Of a DNA stretch of 64,000 nucleotides, positions 53,835-62,603 are shown one piece after another. The position numbers and the translations under genes are program-made. Within the stretch, counting starts at the first letter, position 1; each line of letters begins with the position of its first letter. The stretch is from Promethearchaeota archaeon (GTDB lineage: Archaea > Asgardarchaeota > Lokiarchaeia > Sigyniarchaeales > SOKP01). Where the stretch lies: NCBI GenBank assembly GCA_019057795.1, contig JAHLWS010000053.1, positions 1-64,000 of the forward strand, in the 5' to 3' direction. Below the pieces are notes generated by a model. The model worked only from the letters and a program-made list of their open reading frames with translations, ran no database searches and was not told the DNA's origin.

Positions 53835-54686
53835 TTGAACAATTCAAAAAGTGGCTATAGAACTTTGAAAAAAAACACAATAAGATTATTAACTCTAATT
53901 GTCATAACTCAAATATTCCTGAGCTCTATATTTTTATTAACAAATGGCTATGGAGATCCAATCGAAATTAAAGTAGGTTTTGGAGCTGCCCCCGTTATAG
54001 ACGGGATCATTGATGGCACTACGGGTGAGTGGGATCAAGCCAAGAAGGAAAATATTAACTTATATCCCAATATAAACGTTCCAGAAAACGGATTGGCAAT
54101 TGACTTATGGGTCATACAAGAGGGTTTAAACTTATATATATTAGTACAATTTGACTTGCAAGATCATGGTTCTAGTGAATACGATAACGAGTTCATAGGA
54201 ATTTTAATTGCGGATGAAGGTTCTAGCTCTAATTTTACTGACGCTAAAATTGTTCAATATTTAAACATAAGTGAGAACACTTTTAAATATCTAGATTACC
54301 ATATTAATGATACAGAGTACGAAGAAGATATTACGTCTAATGGAGCCGGAGCAGCTAACTTAGAGGAAAATCAAATAACATATGAATTTTCAATGCCGGT
54401 TAAAGATACTGAAGATCAAGTTCAAGATGTTTATTTAAATTATATTAGGAATTATGATTTCAAAATTGTGTTCGGAAAAACAGCGCTTTACCCAGATGGA
54501 ATTATGATTTCAAATATAGTATCAATATATTTAGAATTTAAACCGGGAGGTCCTGACATCTCGTTGGGTGAAATAATAAAGACTACATCAATAATCGTTA
54601 TTTTCAGCACAATTGGCGCTCTTTATATTTTTTATATATATCGAATAACTCAACTCAAGAAAGAAATCAGAAGGATAAGGAGATAA
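53835..54686 (+). CDS. Membrane-anchored exported protein with a DOMON/CBM9-like domain
   Basis: The 283-residue protein has an N-terminal signal-anchor (LLTLIVITQIFLSSIFLL, about residues 19-36). A large extracellular beta-rich domain (about 45-240) follows, then a C-terminal transmembrane helix (about 249-267) with a basic cytoplasmic tail (KKEIRRIRR). PVIDGIIDGTTGEWDQA near 54 is typical of DOMON/CBM9/EB_dh-like domains that bind sugars or haem. A positive cluster before helix 1 and the tail charges predict the domain outside. The start is TTG at 53835. The next gene, also membrane-bound, begins one base after the stop. Confidence 0.7.
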   Translation: MNNSKSGYRTLKKNTIRLLTLIVITQIFLSSIFLLTNGYGDPIEIKVGFGAAPVIDGIIDGTTGEWDQAKKENINLYPNINVPENGLAIDLWVIQEGLNLYILVQFDLQDHGSSEYDNEFIGILIADEGSSSNFTDAKIVQYLNISENTFKYLDYHINDTEYEEDITSNGAGAANLEENQITYEFSMPVKDTEDQVQDVYLNYIRNYDFKIVFGKTALYPDGIMISNIVSIYLEFKPGGPDISLGEIIKTTSIIVIFSTIGALYIFYIYRITQLKKEIRRIRR

Positions 54687-54687
54687 C

Positions 54688-55104
54688 ATGTCAAAAATTA
54701 ATAAAAATAGTGTTAAATCACAACCAACTAAAAAGAAGGAAAATATAGAAGAAAAATTCGCATACCGTTCAGTTATTCTCTCTGCGATATTTGGAGGGCT
54801 ATTTTTTACAATTTCAATTTTATTAAATGGAGAAATAATTACATTATTTCAGGGTGATAACCCATTTTTGTTAGCTTTAGATATTACTATTAAAGTTCTC
54901 GTTATTCTAATATTTAACATTTTAATCATGGTTAGTCTTGGAAATTACAAAGAATTAACGGGCAAACCAGTAGATTTTAAAATAATAGGACTGTTATTTT
55001 TCTTTTCGTTAATACAAGCATTTAGAAATTCGTTGGTTTTCTCCTTTACGTTTGGAGGTCTATTAATTATCGTTCTTTACTTGTATTTAGTTCAAGACAG
55101 CTGA
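54688..55104 (+). CDS. Four-helix membrane protein of unknown function
   Basis: The 138-residue protein has a basic N-terminal tail (residues 1-22) and four hydrophobic segments at about 28-48, 62-82, 98-112 and 116-134. It lacks charged residues within the helices that would suggest transport. It starts one base after the DOMON-like gene, so it is probably its membrane partner. I do not recognise the family. The stop is TGA. Confidence 0.65.
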   Translation: MSKINKNSVKSQPTKKKENIEEKFAYRSVILSAIFGGLFFTISILLNGEIITLFQGDNPFLLALDITIKVLVILIFNILIMVSLGNYKELTGKPVDFKIIGLLFFFSLIQAFRNSLVFSFTFGGLLIIVLYLYLVQDS

Positions 55105-55134
55105 AAGTCATTATTTAATGTTTTAAATTCAAAA

Positions 55135-55878
55135 ATGAAAAAGAATTTACTGTTTATTGGCCACAGAGGGACTAGAATAGATTATGATGAAAATACGTTA
55201 AAATCATTCGAAGTAGCGATTAAATCCGGAGCTCATTACATTGAATTTGATGTTCGGAGATTGAACGATGGAAATTTGTTAGTCTTTCATGATGCCTTCA
55301 TAGACAAGACTATAGTTGGTTCAGTGTATCTAAAAGATTTAACTTACGCTGAACTTAAAAATTATAAAACTAAAATTAGAAATGCTGAAATTCCTCTTTT
55401 AACTGAAGTGCTAGATAAACTTGCAAAAAGAACGAAATTCATGATTGAATTAAAAGAAGAAGAAATAAAAGATGATGTAATCAATATGGTGATTAAGAAG
55501 GGATTATTAAAAGATTGCGTTATTTGCGGAAGAAATTATGAATTATTAAGGATAATTAAAAAAGAATTTCCTAAATGTCAAGTTTGTTATAATATTACTA
55601 AAGGAAAGGGATTAAATTTTAAAAAATTTATAGAATTGGGGAATCAGAAGAATTTACGGTTCATACCAGACATGATAAGTTTAAAGTCAAATTTAATTAA
55701 AGCTAATTTTATAGACATTTGTCACGAAAACGGTATTAAAGCTCTTGCTTGGGACTTTATTAAATACGCTAATTCTGTTAAAATAATTAAAGATTTAATT
55801 AAACTTCAAATCGATGGGATTTTATTTGATGATCATAAAAATATTAAAATTATAAAAAAGTGGTTAAAAAGAACTTAA
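55135..55878 (+). CDS. Glycerophosphodiester phosphodiesterase
   Basis: GDPD enzymes split glycerophosphodiesters into glycerol phosphate and an alcohol, using a TIM barrel and a divalent metal. The 247-residue product has FIGHRGTRIDYDENTLKSF (about residues 7-25), containing the HR catalytic pair and the ENT signature. YIEFDVRRLNDGNLLVFHDAFID (about 36-58) has the metal-binding E, D and H. FMIELKEE (about 102) supplies a later ligand. No signal peptide is present, so it is cytoplasmic. Its last bases overlap the end of the convergent rqcH gene. Confidence 0.92.
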   Translation: MKKNLLFIGHRGTRIDYDENTLKSFEVAIKSGAHYIEFDVRRLNDGNLLVFHDAFIDKTIVGSVYLKDLTYAELKNYKTKIRNAEIPLLTEVLDKLAKRTKFMIELKEEEIKDDVINMVIKKGLLKDCVICGRNYELLRIIKKEFPKCQVCYNITKGKGLNFKKFIELGNQKNLRFIPDMISLKSNLIKANFIDICHENGIKALAWDFIKYANSVKIIKDLIKLQIDGILFDDHKNIKIIKKWLKRT

Positions 55879-57932
55879 CTTAATTTCGTTATTTTAGATG
55901 TTCCGGGAGGAAGTATAAGGATAATATCGTCTAAAGACAAAATTTTTACCCACTTTTTATTATCCACTTCAGATTTATTAAGAAAGATTGATTTCAATTC
56001 CTTTGCTAACTTTCCTTTGGTTAAACCAGATTTTGAAGGTTTAATTAGTATTGAAATGTTTGTTTTTTTTTTAATGGTGCTTGTTGGCTCGCAAATTATT
56101 TGCGGATATAATATTTTAATATTCGGATTAGCTCCGTCTTTGATTTCTATGAGCTCTAATCGAAGAGTTAACTCAGTTTTAGCGTCTTTAATTATATTCT
56201 TCTTTCCAGAAATCATAAAAGAGCCTTTAGGTAAATACTCGCCAGAAGGAGGTGTTTTCGAAATTTGATTCGCTAAAACATAAAAAACATCAACAACGCC
56301 CCAATTTTCTTTCCAAGCTATAGAAAAACTTGCTACGAAGTCAGCCGCCTCCTTAATTGAACTTTCGGGAATTTCATTATTTTCTGGATTTTTAATTATG
56401 GTTAGAGGAGAGCCCGAAAAATTTGTGTGAAAAATTAAATCGTAAGGCGTTATATATTTTTTAAATATCGTTTCGTTCGAACTCGCGTCCCTTCCGCCAA
56501 TTACTAAGAAACCATCTGAAGAAATAAACCACCTAAATTTTTCATACCATTTTTTTGTTGGTTTTTTAATTAAAAAATTCACTTCTAATTCGATTGATTC
56601 TTTTTTAAGCTTTAGTTTTTCAATGTTGTGTTTTGTTATTTCAATTGCCGGAAATGTTCCAGTTAATTTCTTTTCTGCTTTTTTACCTTTATAATAAATT
56701 AAATTTGCGTTTTCGCCAACTGTTTTATTTAAATCCAAATATACTTCGTTATTGTTAATATCAATTACAACTTGTTTGGTTGCAGGGATAATTTTAACAA
56801 AAAATGCTAACTCTTCTAAACTTTCGTTTTTAGCACTTTGTAATTTGGCGTTAATTTCATCCCAACCGTAGCCTTTAGCTTTAGCGTCTAAAATTCCGTC
56901 AAATAACTTATGCATGGCATTAAAATTGGCGTATATAAAAGCTCCATATTCGTAATACATGTCTTTTCTTATTTTGAGTTCTATAAGGTATTCTTGTTGA
57001 TTTCTTAATATTTTTTCTTGAGATTTTATTTTTTTATTTATTGATTGATCTTGTGGCGTTATTAAATTACTGGAATCTATTTTTGAAAAGTATTCGTCAA
57101 CGGCGTCATTAAAAGAATTTACTTGTTTTTTCTTATTGTTTTTAAAAAGTTCTAATTCAAAAGGGATAACTGAAATCTCTTCTTCGTTCTCATTAAAAAC
57201 AATCTGTGCATTTATTTCACCAAAAAGCAATTTATTTCTTAAATTTTTGAAAGCGTGAAATAATAAATTCAATTCTTCTTGATTTAAATCGTTGCTGTTT
57301 TTAGATTTATCAATCTTTGCCATATGACATATTTCTTCACCATATAATCCTGAAATGTTTATATTTCGTGCTAAAATTCTTACTATTTCACCCTCAAAAT
57401 TATGTATAATTTCGTTAAAATCATTTTGATTAATAGTTAGAAAATCTATTCCCCTGGATTTTGGAAATATGTATTCTCTATTAGCTAAAATATCCCTATC
57501 TCTATATTTACTGTAGCGTTTTGCTATTTTAACAAGGTTTTTATCGTCTAATACTATATAGTTTCCCTTATTGAATAATTCAATTATAAATTTCCAGGGT
57601 TTTCCCTCTATATTGCTTAATTCGAATATAATAATTCTATCAAAATTATGTTGATTGATTGCTAATATTCTTCTATTCTTTAGGAGTTTTCTTAGAGACC
57701 CGATATACTGACTCGGATATTTTGGTATTGGGTAATCGTAATTAGTAAAATTTATACGCGAATCGTTTTTAACGATTAATATTTTTTTTTCATTTAATTT
57801 AGTCTTAATTTTTAAAATTAATATATCCTCAATTTCGTAGATATTAGTAATTTTACCTTGAGTTAGAACTAAATCTAATTCTTTCGTAATAGCAAATACA
57901 TCGAAATTTGAAAATTTAATATTTTTTTTCAT
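55875..57932 (-). CDS. rqcH: RqcH/NEMF-type ribosome quality control protein (NFACT family)
   Basis: RqcH binds stalled large ribosomal subunits and directs tailing of the nascent chain. The 685-residue product has an NFACT-N domain at the start (FSNFDVFAITKELDLVLTQG; DSRINFTNYDYP). Middle HhH and coiled-coil parts follow (about 170-350). The NFACT-R domain, WYEKFRWFISSDGFLVIGGRD then DLIFHTNFSGSPLTIIKNP, lies at about 455-520, with GEYLPKGSFMISGKKN near 560. The order is the archaeal one. It converges with the glycerophosphodiesterase gene by four bases. Confidence 0.92.
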   Translation of the reverse strand: MKKNIKFSNFDVFAITKELDLVLTQGKITNIYEIEDILILKIKTKLNEKKILIVKNDSRINFTNYDYPIPKYPSQYIGSLRKLLKNRRILAINQHNFDRIIIFELSNIEGKPWKFIIELFNKGNYIVLDDKNLVKIAKRYSKYRDRDILANREYIFPKSRGIDFLTINQNDFNEIIHNFEGEIVRILARNINISGLYGEEICHMAKIDKSKNSNDLNQEELNLLFHAFKNLRNKLLFGEINAQIVFNENEEEISVIPFELELFKNNKKKQVNSFNDAVDEYFSKIDSSNLITPQDQSINKKIKSQEKILRNQQEYLIELKIRKDMYYEYGAFIYANFNAMHKLFDGILDAKAKGYGWDEINAKLQSAKNESLEELAFFVKIIPATKQVVIDINNNEVYLDLNKTVGENANLIYYKGKKAEKKLTGTFPAIEITKHNIEKLKLKKESIELEVNFLIKKPTKKWYEKFRWFISSDGFLVIGGRDASSNETIFKKYITPYDLIFHTNFSGSPLTIIKNPENNEIPESSIKEAADFVASFSIAWKENWGVVDVFYVLANQISKTPPSGEYLPKGSFMISGKKNIIKDAKTELTLRLELIEIKDGANPNIKILYPQIICEPTSTIKKKTNISILIKPSKSGLTKGKLAKELKSIFLNKSEVDNKKWVKILSLDDIILILPPGTSKITKLS

Positions 57933-58044
57933 TGTATATTATAATGATTCTCTTTTTTTTTCTTTTATTAAAAAATAAAAATAAATTGAACTAAATCTAA
58001 TTTACAAAATTTTAATAAAAAAAATAATATTAATAATACTAATT

Positions 58045-58464
58045 ATGGGAAAAAAAGATAAACGACCGAAAAGGGTTAATATTAAAAAAGAAAGGCAAAG
58101 ACTTATAAAAGAGAAAAAAAAACTACTTCCAAAGCAAGATCTTCAAGTGGATAAAAAAGCGACCAAAAAGATTGATATTCGATTAGAAAAAGAGACAAGA
58201 TTATATTGGGTAAGAGCGATTTCAGGCGCTTTAAGCGGTTTAATAGGAAGAATGTTGTTTGGTTTGATTGGTTGGTGGTTGTTAATTTGGATGTTATGTT
58301 TTTGGTTTATTACGCCATTTTTTGTTAGTTTTATTGTATATAAATACGAATACGATAAAGAGGAATGGAGCTGGAAGAATATTATAAAACCAGGTATTGG
58401 AATATTTTTCTTATTATTTATGATTGTTACTGTTATTACACATACATTTTTAGCTTTTCCCTGA
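58045..58464 (+). CDS. Small membrane protein with a very basic N-terminus
   Basis: The 139-residue protein begins with about 55 residues rich in K and R (KKDKRPKRVNIKKERQR), followed by two or three hydrophobic segments (about 66-85, 85-102 and 119-137). The middle helices are rich in W, F and G. The basic tail should lie in the cytoplasm and might contact RNA, ribosomes or lipid head groups. No family is recognised. It ends in TGA, seven bases before the convergent pyrI stop. Confidence 0.6.
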   Translation: MGKKDKRPKRVNIKKERQRLIKEKKKLLPKQDLQVDKKATKKIDIRLEKETRLYWVRAISGALSGLIGRMLFGLIGWWLLIWMLCFWFITPFFVSFIVYKYEYDKEEWSWKNIIKPGIGIFFLLFMIVTVITHTFLAFP

Positions 58465-58470
58465 ATTGAA

Positions 58471-58974
58471 CTATAATTGTATTGTTTGTTTTATTTTCTT
58501 CTCAATCTTCCCCTTAGAACTAAAGACAATTTCGTCCAATTTATATATCCTGTTGCAGTAAATGCATTGAATTTTAAGTGGTTTTTCTTCTAGAACCATG
58601 AATTCTGTTTCAATTGGTTCATTGGAATTAGAAATGCATGTTTTGTTCCGGCATAAAATTAATTTCTTAATTACTTCAGGGAGGTTTACCTTTTTCTTCT
58701 CAATAACCTTATATTCTTCAATTAAAGAGATATTCGCATTTGGAGAAAGTATAGAAATTTGTTGCATTTGTTTTTTGTTGAGAAAGACGCCTTCAATTTT
58801 TATAATATCTTTTCTTTGATACTTCTTAGACGAAACATTAACACCAATTGTAATAAGATTTGGAGATTCGTCAAGTCCCGTTAAATTCATAATAGTTAAC
58901 GCGTATCCGGCGTCAATATGGTCAATAACGGTTCCCTTCTTTAATCTGGCTATTTTTAATTTTTCTTCCAACAT
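58471..58974 (-). CDS. pyrI: Aspartate carbamoyltransferase regulatory subunit
   Basis: PyrI binds nucleotides and zinc and regulates PyrB, the catalytic subunit of aspartate transcarbamoylase. The 167-residue product has KIARLKKGTVIDHIDAGYAL near the start, typical of the allosteric domain. The C-terminal zinc domain has the four cysteines as CRNKTC (about residue 108) and CIYCNR (about 137). No pyrB gene is adjacent; it must be elsewhere. The insert NSNEPIETEFM between the cysteine pairs fits the family. Lone pyrI is unusual, since pyrB and pyrI are normally linked. Confidence 0.88.
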   Translation of the reverse strand: MLEEKLKIARLKKGTVIDHIDAGYALTIMNLTGLDESPNLITIGVNVSSKKYQRKDIIKIEGVFLNKKQMQQISILSPNANISLIEEYKVIEKKKVNLPEVIKKLILCRNKTCISNSNEPIETEFMVLEEKPLKIQCIYCNRIYKLDEIVFSSKGKIEKKIKQTIQL

Positions 58975-59039
58975 TTACTTAATTATTAAAAATTATTTAA
59001 TTGAAAAATTTTACTAAAAAAAATTATTACTTCAATTTC

Positions 59040-60131
59040 TTAAATTAATATTAATATCGATATAAAAAATAAAACTGTTGATACAATAAAATTATAAGAC
59101 AAGTTATCGTCAACCTCCAAATCCAAAAAATCTAAAAGTCCAATAATTACAGCTCCAACTAAGGGAATTAAAATTAAACTTACGGGTTTTAACATATATA
59201 CTTGTCTTAAAAGCAACAAAGTGATAACTCCAGAGACATAGGCAACGCTCATACCCGCAAATAAACCCTCATAAGTTTTTTTTGTATTTCGAATTTTCTT
59301 GCGTCCAAATTTTTTTCCGACTAAATTTGCAGTCATATCAGCAAAAATTGACATCGTCATTGAAGTGCAAATTACCAATGGACCTATAGGTTGAAACATC
59401 CCATATAAGATTATTATTGAAAAACAACCAATTCCCATGGATATATGTGGGCCCAATCTCATGTGTCGCTCTTTTTTTCTTAAAATTCGATTAACTGGCT
59501 TCAAAGGGTAGAGGTCTGGCCTTAAAATTCTAATAAAATCGGCAGATAACATACCAATTAAAGAGGCTCCAACTAAAAAAACTACCAAATATTGAGTAAA
59601 AATCATTTTATTAGCCTGTGTGTTATAGATGGAAAAGAAGATCTCTGAAATGATATTAGGGAAAAATTCTAAAACATATACAAATATGTTTTGAACTAGA
59701 AAACCTAAAGTGAAATAAAAAAAAACAATCCCTAAAACAACCAAATGAGTTAATTTTCTATAAAGCTCGTATTTAAATGGAAGAACCTCCGAGAATAAGG
59801 AGAAGTCTTCTTTCCAAGGTTTCTCTTTTAAATCTCTTTTAACAATTCGCTTTTCTCTATAAATCGAATAATAAAAAAGAGGAAGAAAAAATATGATGAA
59901 GGTTATCATAAAAATATCAAATGGAAATACTATAAAATCAATATTCGAAATGTGTAAAAAGTTGATTGTAATTAAATTGATTGTTATACTAATTATTAGT
60001 ATTAGAGAGTTTACCAAATTATTAATAAAGGCACCTCTTTCGCCTCTTTTCTTTGCTAAAAAGGCTATATATAATGAGATTACCCCATAAATGTATAAGG
60101 TGCCTGTAATAATAAATGATAAAATATTCAA
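59040..60131 (-). CDS. Polyprenol (dolichol) kinase-like CTP transferase of the SEC59/DGK1 family
   Basis: The 363-residue protein has about nine hydrophobic segments. Near residue 125 is ELYRKLTHLVVLG, the RKxxH motif of SEC59/DGK1/VTE5-type CTP-dependent lipid kinases. FADMTANLVGKKFGRKKIRNTKKTYEGLFAG (about 270-300), split by a basic loop, fits the CTP-binding region of that family. It probably phosphorylates an isoprenoid alcohol for glycan or lipid synthesis in the membrane. It is monocistronic. The polyprenyl-phosphate glycosyltransferase at 31.9 kb would use such a product. Confidence 0.75.
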   Translation of the reverse strand: MNILSFIITGTLYIYGVISLYIAFLAKKRGERGAFINNLVNSLILIISITINLITINFLHISNIDFIVFPFDIFMITFIIFFLPLFYYSIYREKRIVKRDLKEKPWKEDFSLFSEVLPFKYELYRKLTHLVVLGIVFFYFTLGFLVQNIFVYVLEFFPNIISEIFFSIYNTQANKMIFTQYLVVFLVGASLIGMLSADFIRILRPDLYPLKPVNRILRKKERHMRLGPHISMGIGCFSIIILYGMFQPIGPLVICTSMTMSIFADMTANLVGKKFGRKKIRNTKKTYEGLFAGMSVAYVSGVITLLLLRQVYMLKPVSLILIPLVGAVIIGLLDFLDLEVDDNLSYNFIVSTVLFFISILILI

Positions 60132-60242
60132 AAATCAACAATCTCCTTAAGTTTTCTTATAGATATTATCTGTGAAATATTAAAATCTTTATTAAAATTG
60201 AATTGATAAACAATTAAATTAAAAAAAAATTGAAAATTTGAC

Positions 60243-61643
60243 CTAAAAACGGGTTTCGTCAATATTGGGCATATCAAGTGCGGTTAAAGCTTTTTGAATT
60301 TCTTCGTACGGGAGCTCGTAATCTATTAAATTGCCAATCATGTATTCTTTGTATGCTAATAAATCGAAAAACCCATGACCACTTAGACAGAATACAATAT
60401 TCTTCTTTTCGTTGTTCTCTTTAGCCAATAAGGCTTGATCTATTGTTTCTTTTATAGCGTGAGCAGCTTCAGGTGCGGGTAATATGCCCTCTGTTTTAGC
60501 AAACATTAATCCTGACGCAATAACTTCAGTTTGATGGTGCATAACAGACGAGATTATCTTCTTACTTGATAAAATTGAAATTATCGGCGCCATTCCATGG
60601 TAACGTAAGCCTCATGCGTGAATTGGGCTAGGAATGAAATTGTGTCCGAGCGTATACATTTTTAAAATTGGAGCTTTTTTCGCCGAATCACCGTAATCCC
60701 ATCTATACTCTCCTTTATTAACGCTTGGACAGGCTCTTGGTTCTACCCCAACAATCTCTATATCAGGGTTTTTACCTTGGAGTTTGTCTCTAACGAAGGG
60801 TATTATTAATCCACCTAGATTAGAACCTCCACCCATACATCCTATTAATACATCAGGTTGAATATCAATTTTGTTAAGTTGAGCTTTCACCTCTTGTCCT
60901 ATTATCGTCTGATGTAATAGAACAAAATTTACAACGCTACCCAATGAATATCTTGCTTTATCACTTCTCATACTATGCTCTATTGCTTCAGATATAGCAA
61001 TTCCTAGGCTTCCAGGGTGATCTGGATCGTTTTCATAGTAATATTTTCCAGAATCCGTAAGGTTAGAGGGGCTTGCATGAACTTGTGCATTAAAAGCTCT
61101 CATTAATATTTTTCTTCCAGGTTTTTGCAAAAAACTAGCTCGTACCATATAAACCGTGCAATTTATATCGAATAAATTACACCCGTAGGACAAGGCTGAA
61201 CCCCATTGACCAGCGCCAGTTTCAGTTATCAACTCACTTACCCCATCTCTTTTAGAATAATAGGCTTGAGCTAAGGCTGTATTTGGTTTGTGTGAACCAG
61301 TTGGAGATACTGATTCGTTTTTAAAAAAAATTTTAATGTCATCGCCTACTATTCCAAGTTCTTTTTCTAAACCACAGGCTCTATGAAGAGGGGTGGGGCG
61401 GTATGATTTTGCAAAAAGCTCCCTTAATTCTTTCGGGATGGAGATTAATGGATCTTGAGAAATTTCTTGAAGTACACATTCTTTTGGAAATATTGCAAAA
61501 GCAAGTTCTGGAGGTGCAGGTTTTCCATCCATTGGATTTATTAAGGGCGTCATAGGAGCAGGTAAATCGGGTAAAATATTAACCCATTCCTTTGGTATTT
61601 CGTTTGGTTCGAGTAAAATTCTTATTTTATTAAAATCTATCAT
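60243..61643 (-). pseudogene. trpB2: Tryptophan synthase beta chain 2 (TrpB2-like), interrupted by one in-frame TGA
   Basis: The two parts join in one frame: 343 residues, a TGA at 60614-60612, then 122 more codons to 60243. TrpB makes tryptophan from indole and serine with PLP; TrpB2 proteins may have other roles. The first part has the PLP lysine in NESVSPTGSHKPNTA (about residue 118) and GCMGGGSNLGG (about 267). The conserved LGHxFxPxPIHA-G-GLRYHGMAP runs straight through the stop, with TGA standing at a glycine (normally GGN). The C-terminal part is intact. This is a very recent nonsense change, a sequencing error or readthrough. Confidence 0.85.
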
Positions 61644-61785
61644 ATCTTATTCCTTTTTAATATTATCTCATCATCTATTTTATATGATGTCTCATTTTAA
61701 GATTGGAGCCCAATTATAATAATGCCCAATTGCAAATGCAATTGAAATTTAAAATTCGATGTTTAGAAATAAAAAGAGCGCGAAG

Positions 61786-61876
61786 TATGGTTTATCCATT
61801 GAAAAAGCGTTTTCATGAACGCCAAGGCCACTGCCAACAAAAAAGAATATCTTTAGTAACCATAGATATAAACCAT
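61786..61876. other. Inverted-repeat cluster in the gap between trpB2 and the Roadblock gene
   Basis: ATGGTTTAT (61786-61794) is complementary to ATAAACCAT (61868-61876). Enclosed are GCGTT-TTCATG-AACGC and GGC-CACT-GCC, so a closed multi-arm RNA could form. The strand is unknown. The remainder of the 303-base gap is AT-rich with no convincing gene; a 61-codon plus-strand frame across it has no family resemblance. Confidence 0.3.
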
Positions 61877-61946
61877 GCTTTTATATAATGATATTATTAT
61901 TGTCAGAAACTTATAAAGTTAATCCTCTGTGTTAAAAATGTATCTG

Positions 61947-62354
61947 TTATTTCCCTTCAAAAATATTTGCTAAATTTTTAGCTGCTACCCTCATTACTTT
62001 AACGGTCTTCATTAAAGTGTCAATAAGAGTTCCCGCACATACAATTACTAAACGTCCGGCATTACTGACGATAATGTAGCCATCTTCTGCCCTCACAATT
62101 ATTTCACTTAGCTCTTCTTGAAATAATGTTTTGATTGTTGAGCTTCCGGTCATCAGCAAAGCGCTCGCAAGCCCACAGAATTGATCTCCGTCAACTTTAT
62201 ATTGCGGAAGCGCCGAAAATGCGATCTGGTACCCTTCTACGCTTACGAGAGCAATGGCTTCTATGTCTGCGTTTGAAGTTATAAATGTAATTTGAGGGCT
62301 AATTTTTTCAATTTCTTCAGGTCCTATTCCTAATTCGCTTCCAAATTCGATAAT
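61947..62354 (-). CDS. Roadblock/LC7 domain protein without a standard start codon
   Basis: The frame encodes a full Roadblock/LC7 fold of about 135 residues. Its elements are EEIEKISPQITFI, EAIALVSVEGYQIAFSALP, FCGLASALLMTGSSTIKTLF, EIIVRAEDGYIIVSNAG and a last helix, MKTVKVMRVAAKNL. These proteins pair with small GTPases (Mgl/Rag/Ragulator-like) and are abundant in Asgard genomes. The only standard start giving the whole domain is ATG at 62363, but the next codon is TGA (62360-62358). The first ATG after it (62156) would delete half the domain. Options are an ATT or ATC start (62354, 62351), a nonsense mutation or readthrough. Confidence 0.75.
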   Translation of the reverse strand: MIEFGSELGIGPEEIEKISPQITFITSNADIEAIALVSVEGYQIAFSALPQYKVDGDQFCGLASALLMTGSSTIKTLFQEELSEIIVRAEDGYIIVSNAGRLVIVCAGTLIDTLMKTVKVMRVAAKNLANIFEGK

Positions 62355-62603
62355 ACATCACATTCTGGGGTAATTTTTTAATTTATTTGAATTTAAAGAT
62401 TTTACAATATTTTTATTATAATTAATATAATGTTGATACTTTTTATTTTTTTATTTTTTGTTCCTCCTACTTTTAATAGAGTTACTATTTAAATCTTTTA
62501 TCTGAAGAAAACAAAATCCTTAAAAAAATAATTTCTATTGCTAAAAGTTAAAATAGATCATTATTATTCTATATAAAAATAAATTTGAAAAAAAAATGAA
62601 ATT

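Noticed and set aside
61703..61888. A 61-codon plus-strand reading frame between trpB2 and the Roadblock gene
   Set aside because: No family resemblance, odd composition, overlaps an inverted-repeat cluster, and no Shine-Dalgarno sequence was seen.
60612..62360. Genome-wide reassignment of TGA to a sense codon (to explain the TGAs in trpB2 and the Roadblock gene)
   Set aside because: Several intact genes in the window end with TGA exactly where their families end (top6B, scpB, the 58.0-kb membrane protein, the 54.7-kb membrane protein), so TGA acts as a normal stop.
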